Source of the DNA: Tabrizicola sp.
GTDB lineage: Bacteria > Pseudomonadota > Alphaproteobacteria > Rhodobacterales > Rhodobacteraceae
Direction of reading: 5' to 3'
Assembly: GCF_016793705.1 (NCBI RefSeq)
Contig: NZ_JAEULO010000021.1
Span: forward strand, 177,334-241,333
DNA length: 64,000 nt
The position numbers and the translations under genes were made by a program. The notes under the pieces were generated by a model. It was not told where the DNA came from and searched no databases. It worked only from the letters and a program-made list of their open reading frames with translations. Below, piece by piece: positions 1 to 7,186 of this stretch (within the stretch, counting starts at the first letter, position 1; every line of letters starts with the position of its first letter).

Positions 1-1803
1 CTCGCTCTTCTCGTCCAGGTAGAAATAGCCAAGTTCGTTCATCGCATAGGTATGGCCGACTTCCAGCGCGCGCATCAGCAGGTCATAGCCGCGCAGCCGG
101 TCCTGTCCGGTCTTGCCGTAGCGCACCATCTGACGGCCGAGCGCGTAGAAGGCATAGGGATCGCCCAGTTCCACCCCCTCGCGGTAGTAGGCAAGGGCTT
201 CCTCCGGGGCCTCCACGGCCGCCGAACCGCCGGTTTCGCGGCCCTCGTTCAGGATGGCGTTGCCGATGGCATAGGAGGCGCGGGAATGGCCGAGCTTGCG
301 GGCGGTGTCCCATTCGGCGCGGGCCTCGTCATGGCGGCGGAGTGCGGCAAAGGCGCGGCCAAGCTGGTAGTGGAAGCGGGCATTCTGCGGCTCGCGCGCG
401 ACGGCGGCCTGGCAGGCGAGGAGTGCGGCTTCGGGTTCGATCTCGTTGGCGAACCGGGCAAGGCCCACGCCTTCGGGGTCGAGATGGTCGGCGGCCTGAA
501 GATCGCAGGGGTCGGGGGTGAGGTCGACCTGCACGAGCTTCGGCGCGCCGTTCAGGTCGAGCTTGAACTGCACCTTGAGCACGGGGTCCTGGCCGAAAGC
601 GACGGTCGGGCCGCTGACATAGGCGAAGGCGAGCCGCTGAAGCTCTTCTGCGGAGAGCGGGAAAATCGGGGCGGATTGCAGGCCCTGGTCGTCGAGCAGT
701 ACCAGCCGGCCCCCGCGCGGGGGTTCGGCAAGGCCGACGGTGTCGGTCGGGGCAAGGGCCAGTTCCTGCGCCAGCGTCGCGCCGATCGGAACGGCGGGGG
801 CAAGGGGGGCGGCGATGCCGATGTCGGGGGTTGGCAGCGTGGCATCGACGGGCAGAAGCTCGGCCGAACTGGCGGCGAAAAGCGTCAGGCCGCGCGCGAC
901 GGAGGTGCCGTTGTCCTCGGTTGGGCCCGTGGTGTCCGGAGCGGTGCTGACCGAGGCGATGGTCGCCTCTTCCACCATGGTGGAGCTGTCCCAGGGGACC
1001 TGCACGCCTTCGGTTTCGACAAAGACCTTGCGGCGGACATCCTTGAAGACATCGGTCAGGGGAACCGACCCCCGCGCGGCGGCTTGCAGGAAGGCGCTGG
1101 CGAAGGGGCTGTTTTCCCCTGCGCCGTCCAGCGCCACTTCTCCGGGCGAGGTGGAGAAGACGACATAGGAATTCACCGGCGCGGCAAGCGAGGCGAAGCC
1201 GGTCTCGATCTCGCGCAGGTCGGGACCGAGCGAATCCTGCACCTTCAGCCCGGCGAAGGGGTTGTTGCGGCAACTGTCGAGGATGACGATCTGCAACCGC
1301 GCCCGAGCGCCCAGGATGGACACCAGGCTGCCCAGCGAGACGGCCTCGAACGGCAGGTCGTCGACCTGGTCGAGCTGGGCATCGGTGGGGATCAGGTAGT
1401 TCTCGGAGCCGATCTGCACACCGTGGCCCGCGTAGTAGAACAGCACTTCGGTCTCGCGGTCGACGTCGAAGAGGACGCGTTGCATCAGCCCTTCGAAATC
1501 GCGCTTGGAGGCATCCTTCAGCAGGGTAACGTCATAGCCCTGAACGGCAAGGAGGTCGGCCACGTCCAGCGCGTCGTTCCAGGCGTTCGGCAACTGCGGT
1601 GCGTGCGCGTAGCTCTGGTTGCCGATGACGATGGCGTATTTCTGGCGCGCGCCCTCAGCAGGGGCAAGCTTGCGGGCGCTCGCCGGGACATGGCCTTCGG
1701 GAAAGGCGCCGAGAGTGGCATCCTGCGCATTCGCGCCAACGGCGATCCCGGACAGGAGCAGGACCGCTGCACCGCATTTCGCCAGGATGCGCTGGCCAGG
1801 CAT
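1..1803 (-). CDS. Caspase-family (peptidase C14) protein with SEL1-like repeats, C-terminus cut off by window edge
   Basis: Translating the minus strand from ATG at 1803 gives an open frame of 601 codons that runs off the window without a stop. The N-terminus has a signal peptide ending near ANAQ (residues 24-27), so the protein is probably exported to the periplasm. A caspase-like fold follows: YYAGHG places the catalytic His near residue 127 and DSCRNNPF the Cys near 178. The last ~120 visible residues look like SEL1/TPR-type repeats (alternating Ala, Gly, Tyr, e.g. GHTYAMNELGYFY). It is the last visible gene of an OmpA protein-lipoprotein-caspase string and starts 3 bases after the lipoprotein stop. 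Caspase-SEL1 proteins are common in alphaproteobacteria; a role in T6SS or envelope signalling is inferred from position only. The dyad looks intact, but substrate and activity are unknown. Confidence 0.85.
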   Translation of the reverse strand, partial: MPGQRILAKCGAAVLLLSGIAVGANAQDATLGAFPEGHVPASARKLAPAEGARQKYAIVIGNQSYAHAPQLPNAWNDALDVADLLAVQGYDVTLLKDASKRDFEGLMQRVLFDVDRETEVLFYYAGHGVQIGSENYLIPTDAQLDQVDDLPFEAVSLGSLVSILGARARLQIVILDSCRNNPFAGLKVQDSLGPDLREIETGFASLAAPVNSYVVFSTSPGEVALDGAGENSPFASAFLQAAARGSVPLTDVFKDVRRKVFVETEGVQVPWDSSTMVEEATIASVSTAPDTTGPTEDNGTSVARGLTLFAASSAELLPVDATLPTPDIGIAAPLAPAVPIGATLAQELALAPTDTVGLAEPPRGGRLVLLDDQGLQSAPIFPLSAEELQRLAFAYVSGPTVAFGQDPVLKVQFKLDLNGAPKLVQVDLTPDPCDLQAADHLDPEGVGLARFANEIEPEAALLACQAAVAREPQNARFHYQLGRAFAALRRHDEARAEWDTARKLGHSRASYAIGNAILNEGRETGGSAAVEAPEEALAYYREGVELGDPYAFYALGRQMVRYGKTGQDRLRGYDLLMRALEVGHTYAMNELGYFYLDEKSE

Positions 1804-1806
1804 GGC

Positions 1807-2034
1807 TCAGTTCCAGCCGCCGCCGCCACCACCCTCGCCACCGAAGTCGATGACGACGGGCGCGGGTTTCTTGACCACGGGCACCGTGGCGGGCGCGGCA
1901 ACGACGGGTTTCTTCTTGACCGGCGCGACGACGACCGGAACCTCGTCCTGCGGAGGAGGCACAGGCTCGTCACAGGCGCTGACGAGGCCGAAGACGGCGA
2001 CGAGGAGGAGAGACCGATACCAGGTTTCAGTCAT
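1807..2034 (-). CDS. Small proline/valine-rich lipoprotein (75 aa)
   Basis: The start is ATG at 2034, preceded by an AAAGGG ribosome-binding site. A short hydrophobic segment (residues 9-19) ends in the lipobox LVSAC, so Cys21 is the predicted lipidated residue. The mature part is low complexity: repeated Pro-Val and Lys-Lys-Pro-Val blocks, then a Gly-rich tail ending GGGGGGWN. It sits between the OmpA-domain gene and the caspase-like gene on the same strand. The composition suggests a flexible tether in the periplasm. No family is recognised and the function is unknown. Confidence 0.7.
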   Translation of the reverse strand: MTETWYRSLLLVAVFGLVSACDEPVPPPQDEVPVVVAPVKKKPVVAAPATVPVVKKPAPVVIDFGGEGGGGGGWN

Positions 2035-2178
2035 GAACGGACCCTTTTGTTGAAGCGAAGGCCAACCGCACGAGATGAAGAAAGAACACGAAGAAATTCG
2101 AAGAAAGGATGCCACAGTCTGCCCGTTCAGGCAACGGCGGCGTCCGGGTCCGGGGCGCATGGAACCCCGGACTTGCGG

Positions 2179-2868
2179 TCAGCTCAGCGCCTGGAATTCG
2201 ACGCGGCGGTTCTGGTCGGAATCGGGGTCGGCGTTTTCCAGGAGGAAGCGTTCGCCCAGGCCCACCGCCTCCAGCCGACCGGCCTCGATGCCGCAATCGT
2301 TGACGAAGAAACGCTGCACTTCCTCGGCCCGGAGGCGTGAGAGGCGTTCGTTGTAGTCGTCCGAACCCGAGGCGTCGGTATGGCCGATGATGCGGAAAAG
2401 CTGGATGTCCGAGGCCTTCATCACGTTGCAGAGCTTCGCCAGCTTGGGCTTCTGCGCCTCGTCCAGGGCCGCACTGTCGAAGGCGAACTCGATGCGGATG
2501 TTGACACCAAGGTCGGCGGGCATCTTCACCAGCGTCGCCGTTTCGGCCTCTTTCACCACGGTTTCGGTGGTCGTTTCGGTCGTGGTCGAGGCGACCTCGG
2601 TCGTGCCGGTGGCTTCCGTCGTGGTGTCGGTCGCGACATCGGTGGTGGCGGGATCGGTCTTCTCGACCTCGGTGGCGATCTCGACGTCATCGGCGGTGAC
2701 AAGGGTCAGGCCGCGGGTAAGCGAGGTCTTGCCCTCGACGGCGGCCTTGTAGGCGTCCCTCTGGGCCAGGAAAAGTTCGAGAAGTTCGTCTTCCGAGAGA
2801 TCCTGGGACCAGGCACCGGATGGCGCCAGCACGGCGCAGATCGCAAGGCTGGTCAGCAAGTTGCGCAT
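2179..2868 (-). CDS. OmpA-family peptidoglycan-binding protein
   Basis: 229 aa starting MRNLLTSLAI at ATG 2868, with GGAAGGTGG about 10 bases upstream; a TTG six codons earlier is less likely. A signal peptide is followed by a Thr/Val-rich low-complexity linker (roughly residues 60-115, many TTTE-type repeats) and a C-terminal OmpA-like domain. That domain includes GHTDASGSDDYNERLSRLRA and ends QNRRVEF, the usual peptidoglycan-binding signature. The likely role is anchoring an envelope complex to the cell wall. Neighbouring T6SS genes suggest support of the secretion apparatus. The TssL protein here has its own OmpA domain, so this would be a second wall anchor. Confidence 0.85.
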   Translation of the reverse strand: MRNLLTSLAICAVLAPSGAWSQDLSEDELLELFLAQRDAYKAAVEGKTSLTRGLTLVTADDVEIATEVEKTDPATTDVATDTTTEATGTTEVASTTTETTTETVVKEAETATLVKMPADLGVNIRIEFAFDSAALDEAQKPKLAKLCNVMKASDIQLFRIIGHTDASGSDDYNERLSRLRAEEVQRFFVNDCGIEAGRLEAVGLGERFLLENADPDSDQNRRVEFQALS

Positions 2869-2964
2869 ATTCGAACCACCTTCCAAAAAACGGATTTATG
2901 ACTGGTGGAAGTCTAGGCTATGATGCCCCTGCATTCAATTCACACCTTTGGGCGGGCTCTGGCC

Positions 2965-3720
2965 ATGAACACGCCGATCACTGTGATTCCCGGGGCCGGG
3001 TCCGCCCTGCCTGTGGCCGTCGGGGCCGGGCTGACCAACCGTGGCATGGTGCGGGACAGGAACGAGGATTCCATCCTGACCGACCCGTCGGGCATGCTTT
3101 GGGCCGTGGCGGACGGGATGGGCGGCTACGGCAACGGCGATGTCGCGTCGGATATCGTGATCGACTGCCTGGCGCAGATCCCCGACGGGGCCGATCCCGG
3201 ACCGGCGCTGGTGGCGCGGCTGAAGGAGGCGAACCAGCTGGTGCTGGACCGCCAGCGCGCGCCGGGGATGGGGCGCATGGGGTCGACCGTGGTTGCGGTG
3301 CTGATCGCCCGGGCGGTGGCGCACGTGGCCTGGGCCGGGGACAGCCGGGCCTATTTGCTGCGCGGCGGGCATCTGCGGCCGCTGACGCGGGATCATTCGG
3401 TGGTGCAGGAAATGGTCGACCGGGGCGAGCTGTCGCCCGAGGAGGCCGAGAGCCACCCGGAATCGCATATGGTGACGCGGGCGGTCGGCGGCGGCGAGGA
3501 GCTGGAGGTCGACCTGGTCAGCGTGCCCTTGGCGGTGGGCGACCGGCTGCTTCTGTGCAGCGACGGGCTGACGCGCTGCGTCTACGAGCAGACGGTCGAG
3601 GCCTTGCTGCGCGATGCGGCGGGGCCGGAGGACGCCTGCCAGAAGCTTCTGCGCGAGGCGCTGGACAGCGGAGCCCCAGACAATGTTTCGGCCATCACCG
3701 TGCTGATCCGGGAAGGCTGA
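2965..3720 (+). CDS. pppA: PP2C-family serine/threonine phosphatase (T6SS PppA)
   Basis: The PP2C fold is clear: RDRNEDS, ADGMGGYGNGD, the metal-binding WAGDSRAYL, LTRDHS and the final GAPDNVSAITV. PppA reverses PpkA phosphorylation of the FHA protein in T6SS threonine-phosphorylation pathways; ppkA and the FHA gene are both nearby. The start is uncertain: ATG 2965 (MNTPITV, 251 aa) was chosen because homologous phosphatases begin just before the TNRGMVR motif, but ATG 2920 or 2923 in the same frame would add 14-15 residues. It heads a plus-strand operon with the M15 peptidase and the TssM-like gene, and diverges from the OmpA gene across a gap of about 95 bases. Confidence 0.88.
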   Translation: MNTPITVIPGAGSALPVAVGAGLTNRGMVRDRNEDSILTDPSGMLWAVADGMGGYGNGDVASDIVIDCLAQIPDGADPGPALVARLKEANQLVLDRQRAPGMGRMGSTVVAVLIARAVAHVAWAGDSRAYLLRGGHLRPLTRDHSVVQEMVDRGELSPEEAESHPESHMVTRAVGGGEELEVDLVSVPLAVGDRLLLCSDGLTRCVYEQTVEALLRDAAGPEDACQKLLREALDSGAPDNVSAITVLIREG

Positions 3721-3725
3721 GGGCG

Positions 3726-4616
3726 ATGCAGCAGAACACTCTGATCGCCCCGATCATCGTCGCCATCGGCGTGATCATCGCCGCCGTGGCCTTCGCGGTG
3801 GTGACGACGCTTCTGGAATCGGCCGACAGCGGGGCGGACCTGCGGCTGACCCGGCTGGAAGCTGCCTTCGACGCCGAAGCGGCGCAACGCGCGCGGCTGG
3901 AGGCGGAGATCGGCACGCTGAAGGCCGATCTCGCCCGGTTGCGGGACGACCTGAGCCTTCTGGCGAACCGGGCGCCAGTGGCGTCGACCACCGAGACCGC
4001 CATCCCAACGACCGATGCCGAGGGGCTGAGCGCGGGCGAGGACGAACAGCACCAGCCCGAGACCGAGGCGCTGACCGAGCAGATGAAGGCGGCGCGCGAG
4101 CGCTTCAACAAGGGCATCACCCAGCCGCGCAACAAGACGATGCTGGCGCTTCTGGGCCGCCCGCGCGAGGATCTGGGCACCGATTGCCGGGGGATCACCA
4201 ACCCGCGGCTGAAGGGCCTGGTCGAGACCCGGCAGATCGGGCCGATCAAGGCCACGATGCTGAAACCGGCGCTGGACAGCCTGGAACGCATCGTCGCCAA
4301 GTTGCAGGAGGACGAACCGGACATCGCCGCCAAGCTCGGCACGGCCGGGGCCCTGTGCGTGCGCCTGATCCGGGGCTCGAACAGCTCGGTCTCGAACCAT
4401 TCCTTTGGTACCGCCATCGACATCACCTTGCAGGGCGAGCTTGACCCCTTTGCCGACGGGACGATGCAGATCGGTCTGGTGATCCTGGCCGAGCATTTCA
4501 ACGCGGAAGGCTGGTACTGGGGCGGCGGCTACAACCGCGAGGACGGGATGCATTTCGAGGTGGGTGAGGAGACCCTGCAGAAATGGGTCGATGAAGGGCT
4601 GATCCCATCGCAATGA
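3726..4616 (+). CDS. Membrane-anchored M15-family (VanY/DacB-like) peptidase
   Basis: 296 aa from ATG 3726, five bases after the pppA stop. Residues ~7-29 form one transmembrane helix (LIAPIIVAIGVIIAAVAFAV), followed by a coiled-coil-like charged stretch (~38-75) and a C-terminal M15 domain. Zinc and catalytic signatures are SNHSFGTAIDI (His near 225, Asp near 232) and GMHFE (His near 276), matching the SxHxxGxAxD and H-F-E motifs of D-Ala-D-Ala carboxypeptidases. A single anchor with the domain in the periplasm fits local peptidoglycan opening for T6SS assembly, or processing of stem peptides. It could instead be a non-secreted housekeeping amidase. The stop overlaps the next start (ATGA). 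Confidence 0.82.
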   Translation: MQQNTLIAPIIVAIGVIIAAVAFAVVTTLLESADSGADLRLTRLEAAFDAEAAQRARLEAEIGTLKADLARLRDDLSLLANRAPVASTTETAIPTTDAEGLSAGEDEQHQPETEALTEQMKAARERFNKGITQPRNKTMLALLGRPREDLGTDCRGITNPRLKGLVETRQIGPIKATMLKPALDSLERIVAKLQEDEPDIAAKLGTAGALCVRLIRGSNSSVSNHSFGTAIDITLQGELDPFADGTMQIGLVILAEHFNAEGWYWGGGYNREDGMHFEVGEETLQKWVDEGLIPSQ

Positions 4617-7090
4617 GCGCAGCGCCAAACAGTCCGCGCACGGTTCTGCCGCCGAAGCGCGGGGGGCGAGCCTTCGACCCGGAGATCTATGAGCGCGCTG
4701 CGGGACCGGTCCTGCGCATGGTGGACCAGCTGGCGACGATCCGGGGGGTAGAGGCGCAGGTGCTGGTGCAGCGCGCCTCCGAAGCGCTGGATCGTTTCGA
4801 CGCCGAGCTGGAGCGGGCAGGCGTGCCGTCCTCGACCGTGCAGCCCGCGCGCTATGCGCTGGGGCTGATGCTGGACCAGACCGCGCGCAGGAACCGGGCG
4901 GTGGATGTCTCGCTCTGGGGCGCGGGGGCGCACCGGCTGATCTTCGACGGACGCGACATCTCGGCGGCCAGCCTGCGCGACTTCATCCGCAAGGCGGGCG
5001 AGGCGGGGCCCGAGTTCGAAGGCGTGAAGGTCTTCATGGAGCGGCGGCTGGCGGTGCTGGAGGGCAGCCGGAGAGCGTTCGACCGCAACCTCGGCGCGGG
5101 CTGGACCGGGATCACGCTGGTGCTGATCCTGGCGTTCCTGGCTCTGGTCGCGGGCTGGGCGGGCTTCGTCGAATGGCGCTTCCACCGCGACCTGACGCAG
5201 CTTTTCGAGGCCGAGGCGCTGGACATCGGACTGGACCGCGATGGCGCGATCCCCGACCTGCCGCAACGGCTGACCCGGCTGGGCGAGGCCGCAAGGGGCG
5301 TGGCGCAGGCGGCGGAGAAGGCGCCGATCCGGCTTTTCGCGGCGCCGCTGGGATTCGATGCGGCGATGCGGGCCGATGCAGTCTATGATGCGGCGGTGCA
5401 GAAGCATCTGCCGGGGGCCTTGGCCCGGGCGGTAGACATGGCGCTGGGGTCCGAGGGCGAGAGCCTGCCGCTTTATGATACGCTGCGAGCCTGGTCCATC
5501 CTGTCCGGTCAGACGGATTGGACGCCGGACTATCTGGCGGGCTGGCTGGCGGACCGGGTCGGGACGCTGCCCGACCTGCAACCACTGGTCCCGCATATCG
5601 CGCGGTTGCGCCTGCCGTCCTCTCCGCTGCCGCTGCCGGACCCCGAGCTTCTGGCACAGGCACGCGGCTATGCCGTGACGGCGCCCGAACCGGCGCGGGC
5701 CTATCTGGAACTGCAACGGTCGGCGGGTGCGGCGACCCTGGTGCCCTGGCTGCCGGAAACCGCCGTGCCGGGATTGTCGGTGGTGATGCAGCGCCGGTCG
5801 GGCCTGACGATGGCGGCGCCGATTCCCGGTCTCTTCACCCAGGGCGGCTGGGACTATGCCCGCAGGGTCGGGGCGGGCCTTGCGGTGCAGGCCGCGCGGG
5901 CCGAGGCCGCCCGACTGTTCGACACCCCGCCCGCCAGCGCGAACGATGCGCCGGATCAAGTGATGGACCTCCTCCAGCGCGAGACCTTGCTGCGCTGGAA
6001 AAGCTTCCTGGCCGATGTCCAGGTGCGGCCCTTCTCCGACCCGGAGCAGGCGGTGCTGGTCTCGGGCCGCCTGTCGGCGCCAGATTCGCCTCTGGCGAAG
6101 CTTCTGCCGGAAGTGTGGGCGCAGGTCGGGGGCCTTGACCGCAACCGACCGCATGCGTTGCAACTGCGCATCGCCTCGGATTTCGCGGCGCTGATCCAGT
6201 ATTCCGAAGACGGCCGGATGGGCGAGATCGCGGGCCTCTTCGCCAGCCTGAACGTGGCGCTGGGGGCGATGGACCGGGACGAGCCGCGCGGGTTGCAGCG
6301 GCTGATGTCGGCCAAGGCGCGGGGGGCGACGCTGGCCGCCCTGCGGACGGCCCCGCCGATGGTGGTGCAGATCGTCGAGGACGTGCTGGTCCAGACCAGC
6401 GCGGCGCAGGCGGACCCCTTGTCGAACCCGCTGACCAAGGCCTGGCAGACCGAGGTCCTGTCCTTGTGCAAGCAAGTGACCGAAGGGCGTTATCCCTTCG
6501 CCGAAGGGGCCGATGTCCCGCTGGGCGAGGTCACGCGGCTGCTGGGGGCGGGGGGGGCCATCGACAAGTTCTACCGCGCCCGGGCCGAGCCCTACATCGA
6601 TACCTCCAGCACGCCCTGGCGCTGGAAGCCGGATGCGCGGTTTGCGGGTCTCGACCCGAAAAGCGCCGAGTTCCTGCAACGCACCCAGGCCATCGCGGCG
6701 GGGTTTTCCGGGCAGGGCACCGAGCTGACGCTCGCCGCATTGGCGGAACGCGGCAAGACCTTCGTGGCGATCGGTGGCAACGGCGGGCCGGTCGAGACGG
6801 TGCTCGCGCCGCTGACGCTGGCCTGGCCCGGCGCCACCCCCGGTGCCGGTGCCGAGGTCCGCTTCACCAGCGCCGGGGGCAGCGCAACGATCAGCCAGCC
6901 CGGCGAATGGGGCCTGTTCCGCATCCTCGACGGTATCCGCCTGCGCGAGCGCGACGGCGGCAAGCGCTATCTGATCGACCTCAAGTCCGGCACGGCACGG
7001 CTCTTCATGGAGGTGACCTTGCCTTCCGAAGCCAATCCCCTGTCGCGCCGGAAGCTTCTGAAAGGTCTGGCATGCCCCACCGCGCTCTGA
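4613..7090 (+). CDS. Short TssM/IcmF-like protein with DotU-like N-terminus, no ATPase domain
   Basis: 825 aa, overlapping the upstream stop by four bases. Three parts are visible. Residues ~20-150 are helical with a DotU/TssL-like layout, including ARYALGLMLDQTA in the position of the DotU signature. One transmembrane helix follows (~164-186, ending WAGFVEW). The large remaining region matches the periplasmic part of TssM, ending in the IcmF C-terminal domain: EGRYPFAEGADVP, EPYIDTSSTPWRW and GEWGLFRILDG have close equivalents in the full TssM encoded at 10119-13655. The N-terminal transmembrane pair and Walker A region of TssM are absent. This looks like a condensed TssL-TssM fusion, possibly a second core-complex subunit or partner of the M15 peptidase. 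The IcmF C-terminal call is firm; the DotU relation is inferred. Confidence 0.75.
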   Translation: MSAAPNSPRTVLPPKRGGRAFDPEIYERAAGPVLRMVDQLATIRGVEAQVLVQRASEALDRFDAELERAGVPSSTVQPARYALGLMLDQTARRNRAVDVSLWGAGAHRLIFDGRDISAASLRDFIRKAGEAGPEFEGVKVFMERRLAVLEGSRRAFDRNLGAGWTGITLVLILAFLALVAGWAGFVEWRFHRDLTQLFEAEALDIGLDRDGAIPDLPQRLTRLGEAARGVAQAAEKAPIRLFAAPLGFDAAMRADAVYDAAVQKHLPGALARAVDMALGSEGESLPLYDTLRAWSILSGQTDWTPDYLAGWLADRVGTLPDLQPLVPHIARLRLPSSPLPLPDPELLAQARGYAVTAPEPARAYLELQRSAGAATLVPWLPETAVPGLSVVMQRRSGLTMAAPIPGLFTQGGWDYARRVGAGLAVQAARAEAARLFDTPPASANDAPDQVMDLLQRETLLRWKSFLADVQVRPFSDPEQAVLVSGRLSAPDSPLAKLLPEVWAQVGGLDRNRPHALQLRIASDFAALIQYSEDGRMGEIAGLFASLNVALGAMDRDEPRGLQRLMSAKARGATLAALRTAPPMVVQIVEDVLVQTSAAQADPLSNPLTKAWQTEVLSLCKQVTEGRYPFAEGADVPLGEVTRLLGAGGAIDKFYRARAEPYIDTSSTPWRWKPDARFAGLDPKSAEFLQRTQAIAAGFSGQGTELTLAALAERGKTFVAIGGNGGPVETVLAPLTLAWPGATPGAGAEVRFTSAGGSATISQPGEWGLFRILDGIRLRERDGGKRYLIDLKSGTARLFMEVTLPSEANPLSRRKLLKGLACPTAL

Positions 7091-7129
7091 CCACGAATTC
7101 GGCCCCAAGCGGGTGTTTTTCGGGTAGAC

Positions 7130-7145
7130 TGGTACGGCATTAGCC
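7130..7145 (+). promoter_or_regulatory. Possible sigma-54 type promoter of vgrG
   Basis: TGGTACGGCATTAGCC carries the GG-N10-GC core of RpoN promoters (GG at 7131-7132, GC at 7143-7144), against the consensus TGGCACG-N4-TTGC. The match is imperfect (TAGC instead of TTGC). It lies in the 96-base gap before vgrG and would start transcription about 30 bases upstream of the ATG at 7187. T6SS hcp and vgrG genes use sigma-54 in some gammaproteobacteria; use here is inferred. Confidence 0.3.
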
Positions 7146-7186
7146 AGAAGTCTGATTTGACCGCCTTTTCTGACAGGAGTGATCCC

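Noticed and set aside
52-2340. A 762-codon plus-strand open frame covering the left end
   Set aside because: It is antisense to the caspase-like, lipoprotein and OmpA-domain genes, which have signal peptides and clear family motifs. Long antisense frames are common at this GC content.
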